From: UBA1794 sp031552405
Lineage (GTDB): Bacteria; Bacteroidota; Bacteroidia; Bacteroidales; Bacteroidaceae
Direction of reading: 5' to 3'
Assembly: GCA_031552405.1 (NCBI GenBank)
Contig: JAVBMN010000003.1
Span: forward strand, 1 to 64,000
Length of the DNA: 64,000 nt
A program made the position numbers and the translations under genes. Of the stretch, positions 8,098 through 15,464 are shown piece by piece. The notes under the pieces are model-generated. The model saw only the letters and a program-made list of their open reading frames with translations, was not told the DNA's origin and made no database searches. How positions within the stretch are numbered: the stretch's first letter is position 1; each line of letters begins with the position of its first letter.

Positions 8098-8523
8098 TTA
8101 GCCGTTTTGCGGTATATCCAGCCGCTTTAGGATTTCAGTATAGAGGTATTCTATATTGGAACGGAAACCTTTGTATCTGTGAAATTCAAATACGACATCG
8201 GCGCTATTGTTGGAGATCGTTGTTTTACATGACAGGTTAACTACATCCGCAATGGCATCTCTGATGCCGGAAGACATTCTGCCGCCTATCAATGCCCTTG
8301 GGGAATAGAGAAATAGTATTATGAAGATAAACTTCTTACGCTGAGTGACACTTTCAATACATGGAGGACAATCCATCTCGGCCAGTATTTCTTTGAAGTA
8401 TTCATAAATTACCGGGATTAGGGCTATATCTGACAAGATGGGCATTGAAAGCTGACTTTCTCGTTCCGACAGACTTTGTATTTCTTCCCGGACGGATTTA
8501 AGTTCTGATATTCGGCTGAACAT
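8098..8523 (-). CDS. Phage protein of unknown function, 141 residues
   Basis: I do not recognise a family. The first 25 residues look like a short coiled coil (ELKSVREEIQSLSERESQL). A helical middle includes a hydrophobic stretch (FIFIILFLYSPRALIGG) that looks buried rather than membrane-spanning, and the C terminus is mixed helix and strand. It sits between the DnaC-like replication gene and the tail genes, where a late regulator or the start of a packaging module would be expected. The A/T-rich stretch 8524-8621 upstream, with tatatattatatata, may hold its promoter. Confidence 0.6.
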   Translation of the reverse strand: MFSRISELKSVREEIQSLSERESQLSMPILSDIALIPVIYEYFKEILAEMDCPPCIESVTQRKKFIFIILFLYSPRALIGGRMSSGIRDAIADVVNLSCKTTISNNSADVVFEFHRYKGFRSNIEYLYTEILKRLDIPQNG

Positions 8524-8621
8524 AATACAATTATTAAGGAATAAATAGTATAGTATATAGAGTCTTCCTTGCTATATATTATATATAAGGTGTACTCTTG
8601 CTGTTTTGTAATCCATCAATT

Positions 8622-9365
8622 TCACATTCTTCTGCTTTTTCCAAGAAGAGACAGCACATTGAAGCCTTTAAACCGATCAATCAATCTTGCCCCAAAACGT
8701 TTCTCAAATTCTTCTACGTTAAGATTAGATGTCAGGTGATATTTCTTCCCATGAAACTGATAAATCTCATACCGGGCATACAAGAACTCGTCAAGCACTG
8801 TGTCAAGAGAGGTACCGTAACTTTTCTGATTCGCAGTTTCCAGTCCTATGTCGTTCAGGCAGATATTGAATGGTTTACCTTCCATGGCACTGGTTTCATT
8901 GTATGTCAACCTGTCAATGTGCCCATGAATCTTGTAATAGTTCATCATCTCGGTAAGTGAAGTGTTTATAAACTGACTGGGATTCTTGGCCAACTTTAGG
9001 TAATCTGCAAATATCTGCATGATAAGTGTCTTGCCAGTGCCGGCAGGCCCGATGAGGAGTATGTTTTTATGGATCCTATAGTTTTGATCAGGAAATACTT
9101 CCTCAGCTTTTCGACATCCATTAAAATAATAGATCAAGAACCGGATTATATCCACATTGTGCCGGTCGGCAATAAACTCCCTGAACTCGCGCGCAAGATA
9201 ATTGTCGCCCAAGTACTTTATCATCTTGCTATGTGCCAGGTATTCTTGATAGTCATTCAGATCATATTCAAAATCTTGCAGAATAATCTTTCTGTGTTTC
9301 GCTGTCTGGCTTCTGATCTGCTCCAGATTCAGTGACTTTTTTTCTTGCGGTTCCTCGTTTGCCAT
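8622..9365 (-). CDS. DnaC-like helicase-loader ATPase
   Basis: An AAA+ ATPase of 247 residues with Walker A GPAGTGKT near residue 111 and a Walker B-like CLNDIGLE near residue 170. A C-terminal SNLNVEEFEKRFGARLIDR segment matches the sensor/arginine-finger part of DnaC/IstB-type loaders. It would deliver replicative helicase to the phage origin together with the upstream initiator-like protein. The ATG at 9365 is preferred over one further upstream because GGA precedes it at the right distance. Even so it overlaps the previous gene by 98 bp, which may reflect translational coupling. Confidence 0.75.
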   Translation of the reverse strand: MANEEPQEKKSLNLEQIRSQTAKHRKIILQDFEYDLNDYQEYLAHSKMIKYLGDNYLAREFREFIADRHNVDIIRFLIYYFNGCRKAEEVFPDQNYRIHKNILLIGPAGTGKTLIMQIFADYLKLAKNPSQFINTSLTEMMNYYKIHGHIDRLTYNETSAMEGKPFNICLNDIGLETANQKSYGTSLDTVLDEFLYARYEIYQFHGKKYHLTSNLNVEEFEKRFGARLIDRFKGFNVLSLLGKSRRM

Positions 9366-10074
9366 TTTTATCCTTTTTAAGTTCAATTTCAAGCCATCTT
9401 GCAAAGTGCGATTTGGCATCTTTGGGGGATTTCATGATTTCACCTTCATTTTGAAGCTTTGCAAAGAATTTCTTCAGGTACTCGTAAAACGAATCGGTGC
9501 TAAAATCCACATACCCGGCAAAGCGGGTATTTATAATCACGGTTTCAGTCCAAGGCTTATTAAATACCAGCTCGTTGTAGCATTCCAAAACGGGCTTGTC
9601 AGAAACACTCACTGAAACAAGACCTTCATGCCTTGGCACACTTGGGTAAGAATTAATAAAATCTTCTTTCTTGCTTTCTTTAGTTGTTGCCAATGGCTTG
9701 CCGATTGATTGCCCTTCGTTTGCCACATGGTTGCCGTTCGTTTGCCGACTCCCCGAACTCAAGCCCTGATAATTTTCATATTTACAGATAGTTACTATAC
9801 TATATTTGTTTGTCGATTGTATGCCACAGAAACCACAATCAGATAATTTTTTGTTTGCCGTCCTGATATTCTTGACAGACAGGCCAAGTGATGAAGAAAG
9901 AGAAGCAAGACTAAAGCAGAACTGTCCCCTTTTCACCATTATGCCATTCCATTTCTTATCTTCAAAATTAGCAGACAAGAGATAATGAATGGCAAGAACC
10001 TTGCATGGTATATCGTGATACCATTCCCACTCAAGGAATTTCCTGTGCAGTTTAATCCATCCAGCCATACTCAT
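9268..10074 (-). CDS. Phage replication initiator-like protein (HTH N-terminal domain)
   Basis: A 268-residue protein opening with GWIKLHRKFLEWEWY, typical of O/DnaD-like phage replication proteins in Bacteroides. A winged-helix-like segment follows (LASLSSSLGLSVKNIRTANK) at about residues 55-75. The middle is low-complexity, and the C-terminal domain (ECYNELVFNKPWTETV onward) resembles the helicase-loader interaction domain. The C-terminal tail is Lys-rich. It overlaps the DnaC-like gene, consistent with a replication operon. Function is inferred from architecture and pairing. Confidence 0.6.
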   Translation of the reverse strand: MSMAGWIKLHRKFLEWEWYHDIPCKVLAIHYLLSANFEDKKWNGIMVKRGQFCFSLASLSSSLGLSVKNIRTANKKLSDCGFCGIQSTNKYSIVTICKYENYQGLSSGSRQTNGNHVANEGQSIGKPLATTKESKKEDFINSYPSVPRHEGLVSVSVSDKPVLECYNELVFNKPWTETVIINTRFAGYVDFSTDSFYEYLKKFFAKLQNEGEIMKSPKDAKSHFARWLEIELKKDKNGKRGTARKKVTESGADQKPDSETQKDYSARF

Positions 10075-10190
10075 ACCTTATGTGATGAAAATACCCAAAG
10101 AATACATCGTGACAATAACCCCTCGCCCACTCCACCCTTCTGTTCGCTCATTTGCACTTAGGAGAATAAGTGGTAAATACGGCTCGGCCA

Positions 10191-10397
10191 TCAATCAATT
10201 GTGTGAATATGCTTCTCTATCAGTTCTTCATTTTTAAGAATAGAACGCACAGACAGCAAAAAAGAACACAAACCTGTTACCAGAGAAATTATCCCACACA
10301 TATCTGCATCGAAAACAACTACGCAGCAAATAAATGCCAGCGACAAAATGAACCATGTAATTATAGCCCACGCTTTTATCTTATCACTAATCCTCAT
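10191..10397 (-). CDS. Small phage membrane protein
   Basis: From the internal ATG at 10397 it encodes 68 residues with two hydrophobic segments (AWAIITWFILSLAFICCVVV and GIISLVTGLCSFLLS) and a charged C-terminal tail. A longer frame from 10529 is open, but the extra 44 residues look unlike a folded domain, so I favour the short form. Two-helix proteins near phage replication genes are sometimes exclusion or lysis factors; nothing here shows that directly. Confidence 0.45.
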   Translation of the reverse strand: MRISDKIKAWAIITWFILSLAFICCVVVFDADMCGIISLVTGLCSFLLSVRSILKNEELIEKHIHTID

Positions 10398-10586
10398 AAC
10401 TGATACTTTTAAATAATTGGCTCCCGTGACTGTTCCGATGTATAGTCTTACAACCTCATTAGGGGCACGGGATAGTATTATACAATCCAGGTATCCTTCA
10501 GAACCAGATACGCTTCTTAATACCTGCATGGAGAAAGGCTATGTGAGTAGGCTAAGTGTTTCAGTTTTCGCTTGTCATGTGTATTA

Positions 10587-10814
10587 TTAAAACTGCTTGA
10601 ATTTTGATAAAAACTTATCTATTTCAACTAGTTTATAAAGTATAATTCCTTTCACTTTGTGAAAAGGCAAAAATACCCTGCACTTCCCGTTTTCTACACC
10701 ATCCGTCCGCCATTCAAAAAGAATCCTATCTGACACACCACAATACAGCGCTGCTTCCCTGCTATTAAGCCATGCTTTCTGAAGAGGTTCTATTTTTCCA
10801 ATTTTTCTTTCCAT
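10587..10814 (-). CDS. HTH DNA-binding protein, excisionase-like
   Basis: A 75-residue protein with a MerR/Xis-type winged helix (LNSREAALYCGVSDRILFEW, residues 16-35) followed by a basic wing and a short helical tail. This is the normal size for phage excisionases or Cox/Cro-type regulators. It is the first leftward gene after the control region and so should be among the first early genes expressed on induction, divergent from the repressor. It could direct excision, repress the cI-like promoter, or both. Confidence 0.6.
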   Translation of the reverse strand: MERKIGKIEPLQKAWLNSREAALYCGVSDRILFEWRTDGVENGKCRVFLPFHKVKGIILYKLVEIDKFLSKFKQF

Positions 10815-11180
10815 AATTAATACTCTTTTATCATGCGGTTAAAAGTAAAGCTCCACTCCTTTCGTAACCCAAAAGTGGAAGTTTGATTACTAATCGGATG
10901 GAGCTTATAAGGATTATTCTCTTCATTTAGCGGAAACTTCCACATAACCGCTTAAAAATTTTATAGAATGTTTGGATAAAAGAATAAGGCTGACTATATT
11001 TGCAAACAGCTAAATAAGCATTTATAGAATCGCAAACTCTTCTAAGAGTTTAACCTTTTCTATATCATAATTCTTCTTACGATGAATTATAATGCAAATA
11101 TAAGTAGTAATATTTCCACTACAGCATTAATGGGTAGCAATATTTCTATTATTAACTTTTTTTAATTTACTCTTGTGCCT
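10815..11180. promoter_or_regulatory. Phage immunity/control region between the xis-like and repressor genes
   Basis: This 366-bp non-coding gap holds several paired sequences. One inverted repeat is GCGGTTA (10835-10841) with TAACCGC (10945-10951). Another is AAGCTCCA (10848-10855) with TGGAGCTT (10899-10906), and a third is GTGGAAGTTT (10875-10884) with AAACTTCCAC (10934-10943); the second and third cross each other. An 8-bp-armed palindrome lies at 11034-11051. TTATAGAAT is directly repeated at 10961-10969 and 11022-11030, and GTAGYAATATTTC at 11105-11117 and 11142-11154. -7 elements face right at 10995-11002 and left at 11095-11102. Confidence 0.6.
10971..11002 (+). promoter_or_regulatory. 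Rightward promoter of the repressor operon
   Basis: TTTG (10971-10974), 20-bp spacer, TATATTTG (10995-11002): a close match to the Bacteroides sigma-ABfr consensus. The first right-facing gene, the repressor, starts at 11181, leaving a leader of about 170 bases that contains the palindrome at 11034-11051. Confidence 0.65.
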
Positions 11181-11891
11181 ATGGATGCAAGTCAGATAAA
11201 GCAATTAAGGGCTAAATTGGGCCTTACACAGCAGGAATTCGCCAATAAAATAGGCGTTTCTCTAAAAACTATAACCAACTATGAAAATGGTGGAGCCATT
11301 CCAGCAGGAAAGCAGGCACTATTACAATCGATCTCCAGAGAAGCAGAGAAAAATGTGTTGCAACACTCTGAAGGCAATCTTATAGTAGGAGTAGGTAGAG
11401 TTGGGGATGTTAATATGAACTACAGAACTAACAACTTGCAACAAAAAGATGAAACGAGTGGCAATAATTCAGAAATACTCAAAGGAATCCCTCTTATTCC
11501 CATCTCTGTAGCTACTGGATTTGCTGGTTATGACAACTGTGAAGTAGGATATGAAGACTGTGAAAGATATTTCATCCCAGATTTTGAAAAAATAGGGGCT
11601 GAATTTCTAATACGTATAAATGGGGAAAGCATGCATCCCCAGTACAATGAGGGAGATATCCTTGCATGCAAAAAAATCAATGATATACTTTTCTTTCAAT
11701 ACGGAAGAGTATATGTTATTGACAGCTCTCAGGGACAATTGGTGAAACGCATATACGAAGATCCAAAAAAACCTGATTATGTGTTACTCGTGAGTGACAA
11801 CAAAGAAAAATACCCTCCGTTCCCTATTCCTAAATCCGACATCAGAAGCCTAAGCCTAGTGCTTGGATCGATAGGAATAAGAATAGAGTAA
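11181..11891 (+). CDS. CI/LexA-like phage repressor (XRE HTH + S24 peptidase)
   Basis: A 236-residue protein. The N-terminal XRE helix-turn-helix (residues 4-55) contains LTQQEFANKIGVSLKTITNY. A linker carries GRVGDVNMN. The C-terminal S24 peptidase domain shows the nucleophile Ser in INGESMHP and the general-base Lys in QLVKRIYE. GFAGY in the linker is a plausible Ala-Gly self-cleavage site, so induction through RecA-stimulated autocleavage is likely. The ATG at 11181 is preferred to a GTG two codons earlier. It lies divergent to the xis-like gene across the control region and is followed by two small coiled-coil genes. Confidence 0.88.
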   Translation: MDASQIKQLRAKLGLTQQEFANKIGVSLKTITNYENGGAIPAGKQALLQSISREAEKNVLQHSEGNLIVGVGRVGDVNMNYRTNNLQQKDETSGNNSEILKGIPLIPISVATGFAGYDNCEVGYEDCERYFIPDFEKIGAEFLIRINGESMHPQYNEGDILACKKINDILFFQYGRVYVIDSSQGQLVKRIYEDPKKPDYVLLVSDNKEKYPPFPIPKSDIRSLSLVLGSIGIRIE

Positions 11892-11953
11892 ATATAGGAA
11901 AAGAAGAAGACTACAACACCCACATTTTTTATATTTACTAAAAACGATAAGCT

Positions 11954-12178
11954 ATGGAATCTGAAGAGAAGCCCATCACTATCAATGCTATTAACGCTAT
12001 CATTGGCAACGATAGAATGGGAGATGTAAATATGAATGCCTCCGTTACACAAGATGTTGAAACATTGCGTAAGGAGAATGTAATTTTGAGAGAAAAGATA
12101 GCAGAGAAAAATATATTGTTAAAGCTCTTAACAAAAAGATTATATGACAGAAATCGCCCCATACAAAGAAAGGAATGA
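11954..12178 (+). CDS. Small coiled-coil protein with GDVNMN motif
   Basis: 74 residues: a Thr/Asn/Ile-rich N terminus containing MGDVNMNASVT, then a coiled coil (VETLRKENVILREKIAEK). The GDVNMN segment also occurs in the repressor linker, which suggests shared beta-structure or an interaction surface between the two proteins. It overlaps the next gene by 35 bp. It lacks a DNA-binding domain of its own and might modulate the repressor. I do not recognise a named family. Confidence 0.6.
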   Translation: MESEEKPITINAINAIIGNDRMGDVNMNASVTQDVETLRKENVILREKIAEKNILLKLLTKRLYDRNRPIQRKE

Positions 12179-12497
12179 TCCTGAAAATGATGATGCCCTG
12201 AAAGCACTTGAAGAATTGCCGGCCAATGCACGGCATACTATTGTTCAACATGTGAAAGGCAGGCATGTAATTGTTCAACACGTCCATAGTGGTGGTGAAG
12301 GATATGTGAATTCTTCTTCCGAAAGTAGAAAACAGGAACTTGAAAACAATAAACTAAGGACGGAGCTCAATTCGGCAAATGAACTAAATAAGATTCTAAG
12401 AGACGAAATAGAAATTCTAAAAGCGGAGATTTCGAAAATAAGCAATGAAACTATTTCACTAAAGAAACTAATAAAAGAACCTGCCTGTGTACCTTAA
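12144..12497 (+). CDS. Small coiled-coil protein, partner of the preceding gene
   Basis: 117 residues. The first half holds two short related repeats (ARHTIVQHVKG and GRHVIVQHVHSGG), then a Gly/Ser linker. A long C-terminal coiled coil follows (ELENNKLRTELNSANELNK onward). The IVQHV repeats and GEGYVN recall the Gly/Val/Asn-rich segments of the two upstream proteins. Overlapping starts and a shared terminator place it in the repressor operon. Function unknown; a regulator of immunity is a guess. Confidence 0.6.
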   Translation: MTEIAPYKERNDPENDDALKALEELPANARHTIVQHVKGRHVIVQHVHSGGEGYVNSSSESRKQELENNKLRTELNSANELNKILRDEIEILKAEISKISNETISLKKLIKEPACVP

Positions 12498-12521
12498 TGC
12501 ATTAACTGCATTATATTAGAT

Positions 12522-12559
12522 AGTAAAGTCCACTTACCTTAAGATAGGTGGGCTTTACT
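12522..12559. terminator. Hairpin between the repressor operon and the integrase
   Basis: AGTAAAGTCCAC pairs with GTGGGCTTTACT across about 14 bases (one G-U pair). It sits between converging genes, so it can serve as a bidirectional terminator, although T-runs are short. Confidence 0.6.
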
Positions 12560-12607
12560 TATTGCCAATTCAATGATTCTCATTGTTCGTCTTCTTAACG
12601 CAATAAC

Positions 12608-13801
12608 CTATAAGATTCCATTCACGTAATCTATCACCATCCTATTTGCTTTATCTATTTTGGACGTATCAAAATCAATATAGATCTCTGTAACATCCGA
12701 CCCTATCGAATGTCCCAATGCCGCAGAAATCGTTTCTTTAGGTATATCTAAATTCGATGCTATGGTGGCCCATGTATGCCGAGCATGATAAATAGTAATA
12801 TCAGGAAAAAGAGGTTCACGCACCTTCTTCCCTCCTAATCCTGTCCTTTCCATATTTCCAATTTGTTTTAAATTAAGATTCATCCGATGGGTGAAGTCCT
12901 TATAGTTCTTATACCTATCCAGAATATCTAAGAGATATTCTTTACCCCCATATTTATCGATAATTTGCTGAGCTTCGCCTTCTACCTTAATCGAGTAACT
13001 TCGCCCAGTCTTTGCACGGATATATTCTATACGACCGTCTTTTATTCTTTTTAGATTAAATAGATCAATGGGATTAATTCCTATTAAATAGAAAATAAGT
13101 ATAAACAAATCTCTATATATTATTTGATGATCTTCACAAGGATAATCACGAAGTATTCTTAATTGATCGATTTTTAACGCCCTCTTTGCTGTGACCTGTT
13201 TTTTTATCTTAAACCGACGAAATGGATAAGAAGTCGTATAATCATTATCAATGCAGAAATTAAATACCGATCGTATATTTCTCAAATGAATCCCTATACT
13301 ATTAGTTTGCATTCCGGAAGATTTTAGATAATTTTCAAAATGCATAAGCCATTCGGGAGTTATGCTTGAAAATGTTGCATCCTTATCAAATAGTATAATT
13401 TTGTTTTTTGTGTCATGGTATAATCCCAATGTACTCTTGTTTGATTTGGTCAACAGGAATTTATCTACATATTCAATAAATGAATTAGTGTTTTTCCCTG
13501 ATAGAAACCTTTCTATCAGTTCTTTTAACGCCTTCATGTTTAGAGATTCTATCAGACCTGATTTCTCTAGATCATAGATAGCATTATCTATTTTACTAAC
13601 GAAGTCTCTTAACCTTGCATTTTTATGTCGGCTGTTTTCAGATTTGCTTATAAAACCTGTTCCATCCCACTCCCATTCTTCAGCATATGCACCCGATGAG
13701 ATAAGAAAAGTCTTTTTATTATGGTACACCATCACCTTTATTGGGTACTTCCCAGACTCTGTCCTCCGTCGTTTGTCTATATGTAATTTCAATGTTGCCA
13801 T
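12608..13801 (-). CDS. Tyrosine-type site-specific integrase
   Basis: 397 residues from the ATG at 13801 (MATLKLHID). It has an N-terminal arm-binding domain, a SAM-like core-binding domain, and a C-terminal catalytic domain with HARHTWAT (H-x-x-R), LGHS and the nucleophile Tyr in EIYIDFD. The place where most tyrosine recombinases carry the first Arg reads GINPIDLFNL, without it. Loss of Arg I is known in the Bacteroides element integrase IntDOT, so the enzyme may still work. Its gene abuts tRNA-Pro, the probable attachment site. A longer upstream start is possible but would place a hydrophobic leader on a DNA-binding enzyme. A TATGTTTG -7 element lies at 13820-13827 in a TTTGCATGCAAA palindrome. 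Confidence 0.92.
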   Translation of the reverse strand: MATLKLHIDKRRRTESGKYPIKVMVYHNKKTFLISSGAYAEEWEWDGTGFISKSENSRHKNARLRDFVSKIDNAIYDLEKSGLIESLNMKALKELIERFLSGKNTNSFIEYVDKFLLTKSNKSTLGLYHDTKNKIILFDKDATFSSITPEWLMHFENYLKSSGMQTNSIGIHLRNIRSVFNFCIDNDYTTSYPFRRFKIKKQVTAKRALKIDQLRILRDYPCEDHQIIYRDLFILIFYLIGINPIDLFNLKRIKDGRIEYIRAKTGRSYSIKVEGEAQQIIDKYGGKEYLLDILDRYKNYKDFTHRMNLNLKQIGNMERTGLGGKKVREPLFPDITIYHARHTWATIASNLDIPKETISAALGHSIGSDVTEIYIDFDTSKIDKANRMVIDYVNGIL

Positions 13802-13837
13802 TTGCACAATATTTGCATGCAAACATATAAAAATCAG

Positions 13838-13860
13838 CAGGAATCTGCAGGAATCTGCAG
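13838..13860. repeat. Tandem 10-bp repeats next to the integrase start
   Basis: Two perfect copies of GAATCTGCAG (13841-13850 and 13851-13860), preceded by a partial copy, lie between the integrase start and tRNA-Pro. Short direct repeats there are typical of integrase arm-type or excisionase binding sites; no direct proof here. Confidence 0.5.
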
Positions 13861-13880
13861 ATTTATTATAAAATAATAAC

Positions 13881-13914
13881 AAAAAAAGAGAGCCAGAACT
13901 TAATCTAACTCTCT
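13881..13914 (-). terminator. Terminator downstream of tRNA-Pro
   Basis: 11-bp stem with two G-U pairs (13887-13897 with 13904-13914, 6-base loop), followed on the minus strand by seven T. It lies on the prophage side of the tRNA. Confidence 0.8.
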
Positions 13915-13927
13915 GATTTTTAACTCG

Positions 13928-14002
13928 TCGGGGTAGCGGGATTCGAACCCACGACCCCCTGCTCCCAAAGCAGGTGCGCTAACCGGACTGCGCTACACCC
14001 CG
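13928..14002 (-). tRNA. tRNA-Pro (anticodon TGG)
   Basis: A full cloverleaf on the minus strand. The acceptor stem CGGGGTG pairs with TACCCCG, with discriminator A. The anticodon stem CCTGC/GCAGG encloses the loop TTTGGGA, giving anticodon TGG. The T-loop TTCGAAT is intact. CCA is not encoded. The 3' end faces the phage integrase, so the gene most likely serves as the attachment site and is regenerated intact by integration. Confidence 0.95.
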
Positions 14003-14060
14003 AGTACTTTTTCGATCGCGATAATCAAGTGATAATTACCCTCTCTCTGAAAAAGCGTTG

Positions 14061-14068
14061 CAAAGATA
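14061..14068 (-). promoter_or_regulatory. -7 promoter element for tRNA-Pro
   Basis: TATCTTTG on the minus strand, about 60 bp before the tRNA 5' end, leaving a leader of roughly 50 bases. The matching -33 element is weak. Confidence 0.5.
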
Positions 14069-14115
14069 CGCTTTTTCAGGCAATGGTGCAAGAAAAAGTG
14101 TATCTTAATTCTTTT

Positions 14116-15303
14116 TTATTTGATAATATCAAGCTGACGGAACACCTTGACCAGCTTCTCAACGGCAGTATCAATCTGTTCTTTGGTGTGAGTAGCCATC
14201 AGGGAGAAACGAATCAATGTATCATTGGGTGAACATGCGGGAGGAATAACTGGGTTCACAAAGATACCTTCATCGAAGAGCATCTTGGTTACCAGGAATG
14301 TCTTTTCCATATCGCGCACGTACAGCGGAATGATAGGCGTAGAAGTGTGACCAATCTCAAAGCCAAGCTCTCTGAAACACTTCAACGAATAATGGGTGAT
14401 ATCCCACAAGTGTGCCAGGCGCTCAGGCTCTGTCTTCATAATATTCAAGGCAGCTTTGGCAGCAGCGGTGGCCGAAGGGGTGTTACTTGCACTGAAGATA
14501 TAAGAACGAGAATTGTGGCGTAAATAATTAATGATGCATTCATCGGCAGCAATAAATCCACCGATAGCAGCCAGGGACTTGCTAAAGGTTCCCATGATGA
14601 GATCCACATCATTCGTCAAGCCAAAGTGATTACAGGTACCACGTCCGTGATCGCCCAACACACCCAAGCCATGAGCTTCATCTACCATTATATTTCCGTC
14701 GTACTTTTTAGCCAGACGAACGATCTCCGGCAAATTAGCCACGTCGCCTTCCATGCTGAAAACCCCATCCACAACGATCAGCTTGACAGCCTCCGGGCGA
14801 CACTTTTGAAGTTCCTTCTCCAGCGACTCCATGTCATTGTGTTTGTACTTTAAGATGGTAGAGAATGACAAACGACGACCTTCCACGATAGAGGCATGAT
14901 CCAACTCGTCGCAAATCACATAATCATTACGATCCGTGACGCAGGACACTACACCCAGATTAACCTGAAAACCGGTAGAATAAATAATAGCGTCTTCTTT
15001 TCCTACAAATTCAGCCAGTTCTTTTTCGAGCTCCAGATGCAGGTCAAGGGTTCCGTTTAAAAAACGAGATCCGGCACACCCTGTCCCGTATTTACGAGTT
15101 GCCGCCACTGCAGCTTCAATCACACGTGGGTCATCCGTAAGTCCAAGGTATGAATTAGAGCCAAACATTAACACCTTTTTGCCACTCATGATAACCTCAG
15201 TGCTCTGTCCGCTCTCTATACTCCGGAAATACGGATAAACCCCTTTGGCTTTTATTTGTTGGGGAAGATCGTATTTTTCCAGTTTATCTTGTAGTAATCC
15301 CAT
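14116..15303 (-). CDS. spt: Serine palmitoyltransferase (sphingolipid synthesis)
   Basis: A 395-residue PLP enzyme of the alpha-oxoamine synthase family that condenses serine with a fatty acyl-CoA to 3-ketosphinganine, the first step of Bacteroides sphingolipid synthesis. Visible landmarks are NSYLGLTDDPRV, GTGCAGSRFLNGT, DELDHASIVEGR, VDEAHGLGVLG and the PLP-lysine segment GTFSKSLAAIGG. Length matches soluble bacterial SPT. The closest alternative, 2-amino-3-ketobutyrate CoA ligase (Kbl), is less likely given the Bacteroides sequence features and the lipid-kinase-like gene transcribed divergently next to it. Confidence 0.88.
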   Translation of the reverse strand: MGLLQDKLEKYDLPQQIKAKGVYPYFRSIESGQSTEVIMSGKKVLMFGSNSYLGLTDDPRVIEAAVAATRKYGTGCAGSRFLNGTLDLHLELEKELAEFVGKEDAIIYSTGFQVNLGVVSCVTDRNDYVICDELDHASIVEGRRLSFSTILKYKHNDMESLEKELQKCRPEAVKLIVVDGVFSMEGDVANLPEIVRLAKKYDGNIMVDEAHGLGVLGDHGRGTCNHFGLTNDVDLIMGTFSKSLAAIGGFIAADECIINYLRHNSRSYIFSASNTPSATAAAKAALNIMKTEPERLAHLWDITHYSLKCFRELGFEIGHTSTPIIPLYVRDMEKTFLVTKMLFDEGIFVNPVIPPACSPNDTLIRFSLMATHTKEQIDTAVEKLVKVFRQLDIIK

Positions 15304-15343
15304 AATTAGGCAATATATACTTTAATATTTTTTAAACAGGTTG

Positions 15344-15351
15344 CAAAGATA
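15344..15351 (-). promoter_or_regulatory. -7 promoter element for spt
   Basis: TATCTTTG on the minus strand about 40 bp before the spt start. A TTG lies roughly 22 bp further upstream. Confidence 0.5.
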
Positions 15352-15464
15352 GCTATTTTTACGCTTACTATTACAACTTTCCCGCTAAAAATAGGGTGCA
15401 TTATTTTTTTAATGCACTTTTAGGGGAGCTGTAAATGGTTTTTTTCGTATATTCGCCACTCCAA

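Larger units (their letters stand above)
1..13927. mobile_element. Prophage (integrase end through tail genes; left end outside window)
   Basis: A run of phage genes: tyrosine integrase beside tRNA-Pro, XRE/S24 repressor, HTH Xis-like gene, replication-initiator-like and DnaC-like genes, major tail protein, G/GT chaperones and a tape measure protein. Structural and replication genes read leftward; the repressor group reads rightward. The right boundary is inferred to be the 3' end of the tRNA-Pro gene, because the integrase abuts it and the tRNA 3' end faces the prophage. The left attachment site is not visible, so the core att sequence cannot be defined. No packaging or capsid gene lies between the replication and tail genes. 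Confidence 0.88.

Noticed and set aside
12608..13882. Integrase start at 13882
   Set aside because: It would add a 27-residue hydrophobic leader; MATLKLHID at 13801 matches relatives better.
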